Positions 16,482-25,810 of a DNA stretch of 64,000 nt are shown here, piece after piece; positions within the stretch are counted from its first letter, which is position 1, and each line of letters opens with the position of its first letter. A program made the position numbers and the translations under genes. The notes under the pieces were generated by a model. The model was given only the letters and a program-made list of their open reading frames with translations, was not told the DNA's origin and did no database searches. The DNA lies in NCBI RefSeq assembly GCF_028606985.1, contig NZ_CP117416.1, positions 1,836,001 through 1,900,000 on the forward strand, read 5' to 3'. Origin of the DNA: Paenibacillus kyungheensis (lineage in GTDB: Bacteria; Bacillota; Bacilli; Paenibacillales; Paenibacillaceae).

Positions 16482-16495
16482 GAAAAGCGCTTTCT
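16482..16495 (+). promoter_or_regulatory. Candidate cre (CcpA) site before alpha-xylosidase gene
   Basis: GAAAAGCGCTTTCT keeps the AAAGCGCTTTC core of the CcpA operator TGAAAGCGCTTTCA (11 of 14 positions). It lies about 85 bases before the alpha-xylosidase start, suitable for carbon catabolite control. Confidence 0.4.
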
Positions 16496-16578
16496 TTATC
16501 AATATTATTATAACTATAGGTAAGCGATTTGCACAAATACATTTTAATAACCAAATAAAGACTATTGGGGGAAATGAC

Positions 16579-18891
16579 ATGAAATTTACTGATGGCTATT
16601 GGATGACACGCAAAGGGTATAGTATGCAACATCCTGTAGATATTCGCGATATTGTTAACAAAAATAATGAGCTAACGTTATATGCAGCTACCAAAAAAAT
16701 TGTACATAAAGGCGATACGTTAAATGGAGCATTGCTCAAAGCTTCTTTGAGTTCTCCAATGCCCAACGTAATCAAAGTACAATTTAACCATCACAAAGGT
16801 GGACTGCAAAAACTGCCTGAATTTGAACTGGCTCAATTAGAGACCGATGTTCAAGTGATCGAAGATGAGGATCGTACTGTTTTTCAATCTGGAGATTTAA
16901 CAGCAACGATTCGTAAAAATACCAATTGGGGGATCAGCTTTGATTTTGCCGGTCGTCATTTAACCGGGAGTGTTCATCGTGGGCCTGGTTATATCAATGG
17001 ACCTGAAGATACTGTCTTTTTCCGTGAGCAATTGGAATTAGGGATCGGTGAATATATTTACGGATTAGGCGAACGCTTTACACCGTTTGTTAAAAATGGT
17101 CAGGTCGTTGATATCTGGAACGAAGATGGCGGTACAAGTAGTGAGCAAGCTTACAAAAATATTCCGTTTTACCTGTCTAGCAAAGGATACGGTGTATTTG
17201 TTAATCATCCAGAAAAAGTCTCCTATGAAGTTGCTTCTGAAAATGTATCCAAAGTACAATTTAGCGTAGAAGGCGAAAGCTTAGAATATTACATCATCGG
17301 CGGTCGCAATCCAAAAGAAGTATTGGATAACTATACGACTCTAACAGGTAAGCCTGCATTGCCACCAGCTTGGACATTTGGACTGTGGCTAACGACTTCG
17401 TTTACAACCGATTATGATGAAGCAACAGTGAATCATTTTGTCGATGGAATGAAAGAACGCGACCTTCCATTGTCTGTATTCCATTTTGACTGTTTCTGGA
17501 TGCGTGAATACCAATGGTGTGATTTTGTGTGGGATGAGCGGATGTTCCCGGAACCAGAAGCAATGCTTACCCGTCTTAAAGAAAAAGGGCTCAAAATCTG
17601 TGCTTGGATCAATCCATATATCGCAGAGAAATCGTATTTATTTGATGAAGGTATGGAAAATGGATATCTTGTCAAACGCAAAGATGGAAGTGTATGGCAA
17701 TGGGATCTATGGCAAGCTGGGATGGGTCTGGTCGACTTTACCAATCCAGAAGCAGTCGCATGGTATAAGAGCAAGCTGAAAGTGCTTGTTGATCAAGGGG
17801 TAGACTCTTTCAAAACAGACTTTGGTGAGCGTATTCCGACCGATGTTGTGTATTATGATGGCTCTGATCCTGTGAAAATGCACAATTATTACACATTCTT
17901 ATATAACAAAGTAGTATTTGAATTGTTGGAAGAAACGCTTGGCAAAAATGAAGCGGCATTATTTGCACGTTCTGCTACAGTCGGTGGACAACAATTCCCT
18001 GTACACTGGGGCGGCGATTGTTCTTCTACATTTGAATCAATGGCGGAATCATTACGTGGTGGATTGTCTCTAGGAGTATCTGGATTTGGTTTCTGGAGTC
18101 ATGATATTTCAGGCTTTGAAATGACGGCCGCACCGGAAGTATACAAACGTTGGGTACAATTCGGAATGTTGTCTTCTCATAGCCGTCTGCATGGTAATGA
18201 ATCATATCGTGTGCCGTGGTTGTTCGATGAAGAGTCTGTTGATGTATTGCGTACCTTTACAAAGCTGAAATGTCGTCTGATGCCTTATCTGTTCGATGCG
18301 GCTGTTAATGCGTCTGAACAAGGGGTACCGATGATGCGTCCTATGGTGCTTGACTTCCATGAAGATCCGACAACACATACATTAGATCGTCAGTATATGT
18401 TCGGGGATTCGTTATTAGTTGCTCCGATCTTTAATAGCGAAGGGTTAGCAACATATTATGTACCAGAAGGAAAATGGACTAATTTCTTAACTGGAGATGT
18501 AGTACAAGGTGGACGCTGGTACAATGAAACGTTCGACTTTATGAATTTACCATTACTGGTTAAGCCTAATAGCATTATTGCGCTAGGTGCAGAAGAGAAC
18601 AAACCAGATTACGATTATACCGATGGCGTAGAACTTCATATTTTTGAATTGGAAGAAGGGCAATCTACTTCGATCCGTCTGGTCAATATGCAAGGTGGGC
18701 AAGAAGCAATTGTAACAGCTTCCCGTCAAAATAATACTATCGATATCGCTGTAGAAGGTACGCTTAACTCATGGTCTATCGTATTACGTGGTATTACAGA
18801 CGTAAGCGGAGTTGTAGGAGCGAATCAATTGACTGGTGAACATGGCATTATTTTGAAATCGCAAGACCAAAAAGTAACTGTAACACTGTAA
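16579..18891 (+). CDS. Alpha-xylosidase, glycoside hydrolase family 31 (YicI-like)
   Basis: A 770-residue cytosolic GH31 enzyme. The catalytic nucleophile Asp is in F-K-T-D-F-G-E-R-I-P, the form typical of YicI-type alpha-xylosidases rather than alpha-glucosidases. The acid/base Asp is in H-W-G-G-D-C-S-S-T-F-E. It would release alpha-xylose from xyloglucan oligosaccharides such as isoprimeverose. The order is N-terminal beta-sandwich, (beta/alpha)8 barrel (about 260-590), and C-terminal sandwiches. ATG 16579 follows TGGGGGAAA. No transporter or sugar kinase is adjacent. Confidence 0.9.
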   Translation: MKFTDGYWMTRKGYSMQHPVDIRDIVNKNNELTLYAATKKIVHKGDTLNGALLKASLSSPMPNVIKVQFNHHKGGLQKLPEFELAQLETDVQVIEDEDRTVFQSGDLTATIRKNTNWGISFDFAGRHLTGSVHRGPGYINGPEDTVFFREQLELGIGEYIYGLGERFTPFVKNGQVVDIWNEDGGTSSEQAYKNIPFYLSSKGYGVFVNHPEKVSYEVASENVSKVQFSVEGESLEYYIIGGRNPKEVLDNYTTLTGKPALPPAWTFGLWLTTSFTTDYDEATVNHFVDGMKERDLPLSVFHFDCFWMREYQWCDFVWDERMFPEPEAMLTRLKEKGLKICAWINPYIAEKSYLFDEGMENGYLVKRKDGSVWQWDLWQAGMGLVDFTNPEAVAWYKSKLKVLVDQGVDSFKTDFGERIPTDVVYYDGSDPVKMHNYYTFLYNKVVFELLEETLGKNEAALFARSATVGGQQFPVHWGGDCSSTFESMAESLRGGLSLGVSGFGFWSHDISGFEMTAAPEVYKRWVQFGMLSSHSRLHGNESYRVPWLFDEESVDVLRTFTKLKCRLMPYLFDAAVNASEQGVPMMRPMVLDFHEDPTTHTLDRQYMFGDSLLVAPIFNSEGLATYYVPEGKWTNFLTGDVVQGGRWYNETFDFMNLPLLVKPNSIIALGAEENKPDYDYTDGVELHIFELEEGQSTSIRLVNMQGGQEAIVTASRQNNTIDIAVEGTLNSWSIVLRGITDVSGVVGANQLTGEHGIILKSQDQKVTVTL

Positions 18892-18993
18892 TTGATAAAT
18901 ATTCCTTTGAATACAGTGTAGGTAACAATCTACAAGTTTGTACGATTAAGATGATCTTATGAATACTTGAAGATCATCCTCCATAAAATGTTA

Positions 18994-19034
18994 AAAAAAG
19001 ACTGCTCCTACATTTAGTAGAGGCAGTCTTTTTA
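18994..19034. terminator. Bidirectional terminator
   Basis: AAAAAGACTGC pairs with GCAGTCTTTTT with a further CTA/TAG stem. It serves the converging alpha-xylosidase and MFS genes. Confidence 0.88.
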
Positions 19035-19076
19035 ATAGAAACAGAAGTATTGTTTTATTTTAATATAAAATCGATA

Positions 19077-20459
19077 TTATTTAATTTTGATATGAATACT
19101 ATGTTGTGTCTGAGCGGGCGTTGTTTTGGCTTTGATCATATATACAATACCGACCACAATATAAAGGACGATAAATAATGCAGAGAAGCGGTACATAGAA
19201 GTATAACTGGTGATTCCTGCAACAGTTCCTAAGATCATAGCACCAAGCGCTACCCCCATATCAAGCGAGTTCAAGAACATACCGTTAGCCATTCCGCGTT
19301 GATGCGGGCTAACTACTTGAATCATCCATGTCTGCATTGTAGGTTGTAATGCTCCCCAGCCAAGACCATAACAGATTGCCGAAGCAAATAATCCCCATGT
19401 AGAATGAGCGAAAGATAATAGCAATAGACCAGCAATTAACATCACTGCTCCAGGTACGATAAGTGCTTTGGGCCCTTTACTATCATAGATTTTACCAGAG
19501 AAAGGACGAACAATAATTACAGCCAAAGCATTAAATAAGAAAAAGTAACCCGGATTCGCAAGATGAGCTTCTTTGCCAAATAAAGCGATAAAGCTTACCA
19601 GTCCACCATATGTTAATGACATTAAGAAATTTAACAGACTAGGCAATAATAATCTTTTTTCAAATTTGGAAGCTTTCGTAGGAAGTGGTGGAGTATCTAT
19701 TGTTTCGACAACTATTCCTTCTGAAAGTGCTTTGGCTTGTGCAGCTAGTTTACGTTGATCGGCTGCGATTTTTTGCTCAGCAATCTTTTTATCTTGTCCT
19801 TTGACAAGGCTATAAGCAAGCGGAAATAGGATCAAAATAAATATCGAACCAATAATAATCAGTGGTGTAAATCCATATTGCTTCTCAATACTCATACCGA
19901 TTAGTGGCCCCATCGACATAGAGATAGTAGTCGACAAACCAAAGTATCCCATGCCTTCACCCATACGTTTGCGAGGAATAATATCGGACACCATAGTTGG
20001 AAAGGTGGTACTGTACATTCCGAATCCAAATCCGAAAATAACACGCATTACCAATAATAAAATAATCGTCGCACTAAAATAATATCCGACAGTACCGAGT
20101 AAGGCGATCAATAATCCACCAAACAAAATCACATTTCGCTTACCAAGTTCTAATGCTCTAGCCGAAAATAACCGTGACACAATAGCAGCTAATGCCATCA
20201 AGCTAGTACATAGACTTACATAGAAATCGCCTGCATTGAAATGCTCTCGCATATACAAAGGCAGGGACGATAAGATCATATGCAAATTCAAAAAAACAAG
20301 TAAATTACAAGCTGTTAAAATCAAAAATTCTTTCGTCCACAGACGAGAAGGGGCGTCTTCCTCGATATCTGTTATAGGTGTTGTCTCTATTGAGGGGTTT
20401 GATTGTTGGGATGGAATATGTTCTTTTGATAAAAGGTTCTCTTTGTTAGTATGCTCCAT
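19077..20459 (-). CDS. MFS transporter
   Basis: A 460-residue major facilitator protein. A polar, Glu-rich N-terminus (about 40 residues) is followed by six membrane helices, a cytosolic loop rich in Lys/Ala (about 220-265), then six more helices. The helix 2-3 loop carries S-R-L-F-S-A-R-A-L-E-L-G-K-R, the MFS loop motif. It looks like a drug/metabolite efflux member of the YfkF/YceJ kind; substrate unknown. GGAGAGAA precedes ATG 20459. The MarR gene ends 33 bases upstream on the same strand, so the two form an operon in which the regulator probably controls the pump. Confidence 0.9.
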   Translation of the reverse strand: MEHTNKENLLSKEHIPSQQSNPSIETTPITDIEEDAPSRLWTKEFLILTACNLLVFLNLHMILSSLPLYMREHFNAGDFYVSLCTSLMALAAIVSRLFSARALELGKRNVILFGGLLIALLGTVGYYFSATIILLLVMRVIFGFGFGMYSTTFPTMVSDIIPRKRMGEGMGYFGLSTTISMSMGPLIGMSIEKQYGFTPLIIIGSIFILILFPLAYSLVKGQDKKIAEQKIAADQRKLAAQAKALSEGIVVETIDTPPLPTKASKFEKRLLLPSLLNFLMSLTYGGLVSFIALFGKEAHLANPGYFFLFNALAVIIVRPFSGKIYDSKGPKALIVPGAVMLIAGLLLLSFAHSTWGLFASAICYGLGWGALQPTMQTWMIQVVSPHQRGMANGMFLNSLDMGVALGAMILGTVAGITSYTSMYRFSALFIVLYIVVGIVYMIKAKTTPAQTQHSIHIKIK

Positions 20460-20492
20460 AGTCTATATTTCTCTCCATTTCTGTAACCAATC

Positions 20493-20951
20493 CTATACTT
20501 TACTGTTCAGTGTCTCATGTGTATCAGGATCTATCTCTAGTTTGTTGCGTAACAAATGCAGTAAATGATGCAGTTCTTTGAATTGCTCTGGTGTAAGCAG
20601 ATCGGTTAAATCTTGATTATGTTTTTGCTCAATTGCATATATTGTTTCCATAAGTTCACGTCCGGCAGGTTGAGGATAGACAAGAAAAGCTCTTCGATCA
20701 TGCGGATCTGTTTCTTTACGAATTAAATTTTTGCGATGCAATACATCCAAAATACGAGCGGTAGTGGGTTGATCTTTGTATACATGCGAAGCCAGTACTT
20801 TCTGATTCATTCCTTCTTGGGCACATACATAATATAGAACACTCCATTGCTCAGGGGTAATATCATGTTCTTTTAAATGAACGGCCAGCGACTGACTGAC
20901 TTTGCGGTAGGTCGTTCCTAATACAAAACCGATCGATTCTAACTCTTGCAT
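20493..20951 (-). CDS. MarR family transcriptional regulator
   Basis: A 152-residue winged-helix protein. The DNA-binding part reads V-L-A-S-H-V-Y-K-D-Q-P-T-T-A-R-I-L-D-V-L and the wing D-P-H-D-R-R-A-F-L-V-Y-P. ATG 20951 has a well-spaced AGGGAG; the frame stays open upstream to 21173, but that part is a hydrophobic A+T-rich run without a ribosome binding site and is not coding. It is first in an operon with the MFS gene, and diverges from the peptide ABC operon. Confidence 0.9.
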   Translation of the reverse strand: MQELESIGFVLGTTYRKVSQSLAVHLKEHDITPEQWSVLYYVCAQEGMNQKVLASHVYKDQPTTARILDVLHRKNLIRKETDPHDRRAFLVYPQPAGRELMETIYAIEQKHNQDLTDLLTPEQFKELHHLLHLLRNKLEIDPDTHETLNSKV

Positions 20952-21299
20952 AATAAAGCTCCCTTCACAGATTAGATATGAAATCAAATTAGATGTTATA
21001 ACAATTATATCTAAAACAATTAAAATTTTCAATAGATTTCCTATATCAATGAAGTAGATGATATAGAGAAGATATATTTGAATCCACTTGTTTATTACAG
21101 ATATTCCATATAAAGAAGCAGTATCAAAATATGTTATTGACCGCATAAATATAGTTGAGTAGAATTTGATCATTGATAAGTAATCTACCTGTTATTTCTA
21201 CAGTGATCCGAAAAATGGAAAGGAGTACATATTTTTTTGGTTTTAAAACCAAGTATTCAGATGCGTATTATTTAAAATATAGATTAGGGGGAAAATTTA
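20952..21299. other. Divergent intergenic region with palindrome
   Basis: A+T-rich divergent control region between the MarR-MFS operon and the oligopeptide ABC operon. The only clear element is the perfect palindrome at 21237-21252. I see no RNA gene or clear consensus promoter. Confidence 0.6.
21237..21252. promoter_or_regulatory. Perfect 16-bp palindrome, candidate operator
   Basis: TTGGTTTTAAAACCAA is identical to its reverse complement and lies 48 bases before the first ABC-operon gene. It could bind a dimeric regulator such as the divergently encoded MarR protein; this is inference. Confidence 0.45.
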
Positions 21300-22934
21300 A
21301 TGGTTAAGCAAAAATCATGGTTTCAATGGATTGGCGTATTTACTCTTGCACTTTTGATGGTTGTGGTAACAGCTTGCTCTAGTGGAAGTTCGACAGCGAC
21401 CAATACTACAGCTCCTGCTTCTACAGATGCTACGGCTTCAACAGACAGTGGACAACCCAAAGACGGAGGAAGTCTTATTATTGCTGTAGCGGCAGATCCG
21501 CAAGTGTTAAATCCTAACTATGCAGGGGATCGAGTCAGTCTAACGATCGACCAAGCATTATATGCACCATTATTTCAAGTGAATAAAGGCAAGAAAACAT
21601 TTTACTTAGCAGATAGCTTGGATTTGTCCAAAGATAATTTAACTTATACGCTAACCCTTAAAAAGGGATTAACATGGCATGATGGAGAAAAGTTAACTGC
21701 TGATGATGTTGTATTTACGATCAACAAAATTCTGGATGAAAGTCAACATAGCTTTTTACGAAGCAGCTTTGTTATTGGTGGTAAGCCTGTACAAGTCACC
21801 AAAATAAATGACACCACTATCCAATTTAAATTAGCTCAAGTTAGCCCTGCTTTTGAAGCAGCTTTAGTTCAAGTTAGTCCGATTCCTAAGCATATTTTTG
21901 AGAACGAGACAGATATTGAAAAAAGCACTAAAAACAATAATCCTATCGGATCAGGCCCTTTTAAATTTAAAGAATATAAAACAGGTGAGTATATAACATT
22001 AGAACGGTTTGACAATTATTTTGGTGGAAAACCTCATCTTGATTCTGTTACTTATCGAATTGCCAAAGACACGAATGCCGCTAATCTAGCTTTACAAAAT
22101 GGTGAGATCAATGTGAAATACCTTGATCCACAGGATGTAAGCACTATTCAAGCAACAGGTAACTTTGATATTCAAGCGTATAGCGAAGGTCGCCTTGCTT
22201 ATCTTATGTTTAACGAGAACAGCGATACTGGAGTTTTGAATAAAAAAGAAGTGAGACAAGCGATCTCCTACGCACTAAGTCGCGATGAAATTATTCAAGT
22301 CGCTTATACATCTACTGATTATGCAGAACCAGCTCGTTCTCCATTTACCCCGGATGCGCTGTATTTTGATAATGATGTAACCACGTATGATAACAATATA
22401 GAAAAAGCCAAACAGTTATTGCAACAAGCAGGTGTAAGTAATCTGAAGTTAAGATTTATCGTATCCAGCGGTAACAAATCACAAGAAGCACAGTCCCTTT
22501 ATATTCAGCAAAAGTTAAAAGAAATCGGTATTGATGTTGAACTACAAAATATGGATTCTTCTGCTTGGTCTAACAAATTTGTAGATCCGAATGCTAAAGA
22601 TTACGAGCTGGCGATCTCTGGTTATATTATGGGCTATGATCCTGATGCTTATCGTATTTTGTATACATCTAATGAATCGTCTAATTACACTCATTACAAC
22701 AATAAAAAGGTAGATCAGTTGTTTGTTGAAGGTTCTGCAGAAGCAGATACAACTAAACGTGCAGCTATATACAAAGAACTTCAAGAAATCATCGCAGCAG
22801 ATGCACCTATTTATCCAATGGCTTATACCAAAACGATTGTAGCAATCGATAAAAAGTATGGTGGTTTAGATAAAGCTATTTTGAAACCTGTCGTTATCTT
22901 TGAAGATTTATCTAAAATCTATCTTAAACAATAA
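21300..22934 (+). CDS. Oligopeptide/nickel-type ABC substrate-binding lipoprotein
   Basis: A 544-residue SBP family 5 lipoprotein. The signal peptide ends in V-T-A-C (C26) and a Ser/Thr/Ala-rich linker follows. Typical family-5 segments are L-T-W-H-D-G-E-K-L-T-A-D-D-V-V-F-T and G-S-G-P-F-K-F-K-E-Y. It captures peptides or similar solutes for the permeases and ATPases that follow. ATG 21300 follows TAGGGGG. First gene of a five-gene operon ending at 26726. Specificity (di-, oligopeptide, other) cannot be read. Confidence 0.9.
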   Translation: MVKQKSWFQWIGVFTLALLMVVVTACSSGSSTATNTTAPASTDATASTDSGQPKDGGSLIIAVAADPQVLNPNYAGDRVSLTIDQALYAPLFQVNKGKKTFYLADSLDLSKDNLTYTLTLKKGLTWHDGEKLTADDVVFTINKILDESQHSFLRSSFVIGGKPVQVTKINDTTIQFKLAQVSPAFEAALVQVSPIPKHIFENETDIEKSTKNNNPIGSGPFKFKEYKTGEYITLERFDNYFGGKPHLDSVTYRIAKDTNAANLALQNGEINVKYLDPQDVSTIQATGNFDIQAYSEGRLAYLMFNENSDTGVLNKKEVRQAISYALSRDEIIQVAYTSTDYAEPARSPFTPDALYFDNDVTTYDNNIEKAKQLLQQAGVSNLKLRFIVSSGNKSQEAQSLYIQQKLKEIGIDVELQNMDSSAWSNKFVDPNAKDYELAISGYIMGYDPDAYRILYTSNESSNYTHYNNKKVDQLFVEGSAEADTTKRAAIYKELQEIIAADAPIYPMAYTKTIVAIDKKYGGLDKAILKPVVIFEDLSKIYLKQ

Positions 22935-22945
22935 GGGAGACAGGT

Positions 22946-23896
22946 ATGAAATCGACTATAGTCAAACGACTTATACAGATCATACCGATGCTTTTATTCG
23001 TGTCGATTATCTGCTTCGGGATGATCAAGTTAGCTCCTGGTGATCCTGTACTATCCTTTGTTACTCCTAATATGCATCCTGAAGATATAGAACGTATGCG
23101 TCAAAGTCTTGGTCTGGACAAACCAGCATATATTCAGTATTTATTATGGATCAAAGAAGCTTTATCTGGTAATTTAGGTTATTCATTAATTAATCATCAA
23201 CCTGTATTACAACAAATGCTAGATCGTTTGCCTGCAACAGCCGGTTTGATGGGGATTTCAATCCTCATCTCGGTTGTTCTTGCTATTCCTATTGGTTTAT
23301 TAGCAGCGGCTAATCGTAACCGTTGGATCGATAAATGTATTAATTTGTTATGTTATATCGGAATTTCGATTCCTGTATTCTGGTTAGCGATCTTGCTTAT
23401 TTATCTATTTGCTATCAAATTGCACTGGTTACCGAGTGTCGGGATGCGGACGATAGGTGTAGACTCATTTTGGGATATGGTTAAGCATGGAATATTACCA
23501 TGTGCAGTGTTATCTTTTGGATTTTTAGCAGTCTACGTACGTTATATTCGTTCTAGCACACTAAGCCAACTTAAAGAAGATTATGTACAAATTCAACTTG
23601 CTTATGGCTCCAGTCCCAAATTAGTATTGTTTAGACATGTACTCAAGCATGTGCTACTGCCTATTATTACATTACTCGGGATGTCGTTAGCTGATTTGGT
23701 TGCAGGTGCTATCGTTACCGAAACTATTTTTTCTTGGCCAGGTATTGGATCGCTAGGAATGACTGCGGTTAAAGGAATGGATTACCCGATGATTATGGGA
23801 ATAACGTTATTTTCATCGTTGATGTTGATTCTAGGGAATCTGATTGCCGATATTCTTTACCGATTCGCAGATCCAAGAATCAAATCAACGAGGTGA
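22946..23896 (+). CDS. ABC transporter permease (OppB/DppB type)
   Basis: A 316-residue inner-membrane permease with six membrane helices. The first helix follows a short K-R-L-I-Q-I-I-P start typical of DppB/OppB, and the loop Y-G-S-S-P-K-L-V-L-F-R-H-V-L-K-H is the EAA contact site for the ATPases. The W-P-G-I-G motif near the C-terminus is family-typical. It starts 11 bases after the binding-protein stop and partners with the next gene to form the channel. Confidence 0.92.
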   Translation: MKSTIVKRLIQIIPMLLFVSIICFGMIKLAPGDPVLSFVTPNMHPEDIERMRQSLGLDKPAYIQYLLWIKEALSGNLGYSLINHQPVLQQMLDRLPATAGLMGISILISVVLAIPIGLLAAANRNRWIDKCINLLCYIGISIPVFWLAILLIYLFAIKLHWLPSVGMRTIGVDSFWDMVKHGILPCAVLSFGFLAVYVRYIRSSTLSQLKEDYVQIQLAYGSSPKLVLFRHVLKHVLLPIITLLGMSLADLVAGAIVTETIFSWPGIGSLGMTAVKGMDYPMIMGITLFSSLMLILGNLIADILYRFADPRIKSTR

Positions 23897-23904
23897 ATGA
23901 TAGT

Positions 23905-24747
23905 ATGAAAAATAAATGGAAACAGGTGAGTAACGAGATAACATCCTCTCCTTTAGGATGGTTAGCGGTTATTGTATTGATTGTGTTTTCGCTAGGCGCT
24001 ATATTAGCTTCCTTATCTCCCTATGATCCAGATCAGTTAAATGTGATGGAGCGTATGCAACTTCCTAGTAGTGGACATTGGTTTGGAACAGATGATTATG
24101 GTCGAGATTATTTTACAAGAGCGTTATATGGTGGACGTATATCGCTGTTAGTCGGTTTTTTATCAATGATTATCGCTACAGTAATCGGTGTGGCAGTCGG
24201 CGTAATTAGCGGTTATGCAGGCGGATCGATCGATAATTTATTAATGAGAGCTTTAGAAATTTTGATGTCTATTCCTTCCTTTTTGATTATTTTATTGTTA
24301 AGTGTATATTTGAAGCCGGGAATTGGAAATATTATTCTTATTATTGCTTTGTTAATGTGGATGAATATGGCACGTATTATACGAGCAGAGACGATGACTT
24401 TAAAAGAAAGAGAGTATGTATTATATGCTCAAGCATCCGGTCAAAGTAGTATAGGTATTATTATGAAGCATATTCTACCGAATTTGATTCCACTTATTAT
24501 TGTAGGGGCTACTAACAATGTCGCTTCAGCTATTATGATGGAATCGGCTTTAAGCTTTCTGGGATTTGGTGTACAACCTCCAAATGCAACATGGGGCAGT
24601 ATGCTTAACAATGCGCAGGGGTATTTAGCGCAAGATCCTTTACTAGCTATTTTTCCAGGATTGCTTATATTTTTAACGGTACTTAGCTTTAATATTTTGG
24701 GTGATTTATTACGAGCAGGATTTGAACCCAAGTTGATCCGTAGATAA
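23905..24747 (+). CDS. ABC transporter permease (OppC/DppC type)
   Basis: A 280-residue permease. The N-terminal G-T-D-D-Y-G-R-D-Y-F-T-R motif is diagnostic of OppC/DppC; the EAA loop is Y-A-Q-A-S-G-Q-S-S-I-G-I-I-M-K-H, and S-F-L-G-F-G-V-Q-P-P is conserved near the end. ATG 23905 is chosen because GAGGTGA (23890-23896) is 8 bases upstream; a GTG at 23893 lies inside that site. Its site overlaps the previous stop, so translation is coupled. Confidence 0.9.
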   Translation: MKNKWKQVSNEITSSPLGWLAVIVLIVFSLGAILASLSPYDPDQLNVMERMQLPSSGHWFGTDDYGRDYFTRALYGGRISLLVGFLSMIIATVIGVAVGVISGYAGGSIDNLLMRALEILMSIPSFLIILLLSVYLKPGIGNIILIIALLMWMNMARIIRAETMTLKEREYVLYAQASGQSSIGIIMKHILPNLIPLIIVGATNNVASAIMMESALSFLGFGVQPPNATWGSMLNNAQGYLAQDPLLAIFPGLLIFLTVLSFNILGDLLRAGFEPKLIRR

Positions 24748-24805
24748 TGGGGCTCATGAATAGATACGGACTAGATGGTCTTTTTTGAAAAGAGGTGAAT
24801 ATTCG

Positions 24806-25810
24806 ATGACAGAACCTTTATTATCGGTGAATGATCTAAAAGTTTCATTTGATACCAAAGAAGGAGAAAATCAAGCCCTTCGAGGAGTGAGCTTTGATAT
24901 TTATACAGGAGAAACGATCGGTATAGTAGGAGAATCCGGTAGTGGAAAAAGTGTCACTGCCAAAGCCATCTTATCTCTTATTACACCACCTGGACGTATA
25001 TGGAATGGAGATATTCGATTTCACGGACAATCCCTGATCACTTTGAATCCCAAGCAGTGGCGTAAGATTCGTGGTAAGCAGATTGCAATGATTTTTCAAG
25101 ATCCGATGACTTCTTTGAATCCGGTCAAAAAAATCGGTGATCAAATGATTGAAATTATACGTCGGCATCGTGGGATGAATAAACCAGAAGCACAAGCTGA
25201 AGCGATCAAGCAGTTGGAGCAAGTAGGGATTGGTCAAGCAGAGGCAAGGCTACATCAATATCCGCATCAATTTAGTGGTGGTATGCGTCAACGGGTTATG
25301 ATTGCGATAGCGTTGGCTTGCCAGCCTGAACTTATTATCGCGGACGAGCCGACAACAGCTTTAGATGTTACGATTCAATCGCAAATTCTGTTTTTACTCA
25401 AACAGTTAAAAGAGCAGTCTCATACTACAATTGCTTTGATTACTCATGATTTGGGCATTGTCGCTCAAATTTGTACCCGCGTAATTGTTATGTACGGTGG
25501 CATGATTATGGAAGAAGGGCTGGTCGAAGACATATTTTATCGTCCGCATCATCCATATACAAAAGGACTGCTTCGTTCGCTACCTAAACGCAGTGAAGGT
25601 TTGCGAGAGCGATTAATTCCTATTGAAGGATCACCACCAGATTTATTGCATCCTCCTAGCGGATGTCCATTTATGGAACGTTGTCCGCAAGCACATGAAC
25701 GTTGTGCTACATTACCACCTGTATCTCATATATCTGAAAGTCATCGTTCGATGTGTTGGTTAGATCAGGAAGGAGCGCATACAACAGATGAATTCAATAC
25801 GCAAATCTGA
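24806..25810 (+). CDS. ABC transporter ATP-binding protein (OppD/DppD type)
   Basis: A 334-residue ATPase. Walker A is G-E-S-G-S-G-K-S, the signature F-S-G-G-M-R-Q-R, and Walker B L-I-I-A-D-E-P. The C-terminal oligo_HPY extension contains clustered Cys (G-C-P-F-M-E-R-C-P-Q-A and a further C), as in Opp/Dpp ATPases where an iron-sulfur cluster has been reported. ATG 24806 follows AGAGGTGA; an in-frame TTG at 24785 lacks a site. It heterodimerises with the next gene product to drive uptake. Confidence 0.92.
   Translation: MTEPLLSVNDLKVSFDTKEGENQALRGVSFDIYTGETIGIVGESGSGKSVTAKAILSLITPPGRIWNGDIRFHGQSLITLNPKQWRKIRGKQIAMIFQDPMTSLNPVKKIGDQMIEIIRRHRGMNKPEAQAEAIKQLEQVGIGQAEARLHQYPHQFSGGMRQRVMIAIALACQPELIIADEPTTALDVTIQSQILFLLKQLKEQSHTTIALITHDLGIVAQICTRVIVMYGGMIMEEGLVEDIFYRPHHPYTKGLLRSLPKRSEGLRERLIPIEGSPPDLLHPPSGCPFMERCPQAHERCATLPPVSHISESHRSMCWLDQEGAHTTDEFNTQI

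Larger units (their letters stand above)
16208..16578. other. Intergenic region with repeats, no gene seen
   Basis: Holds the right inverted repeat of the island (16294-16319), a second hairpin at 16323-16361 (AAAAATGCC...GGCATTTT with inner AACTGC/GCAGTT), G+C-richer low-complexity sequence, and a cre-like site at 16482. The 88-codon open frame at 16257 has low-complexity content and no ribosome binding site and is not a gene. Confidence 0.6.

Noticed and set aside
16257-16523. 88-codon open frame right of the nuclease-like island
   Set aside because: Low-complexity product, no ribosome binding site, and it runs through inverted repeats and hairpins.
20952-21173. Hydrophobic N-terminal extension of the MarR regulator
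   Set aside because: A+T-rich chance open frame without a ribosome binding site; MarR proteins start near the ATG at 20951, which has AGGGAG.
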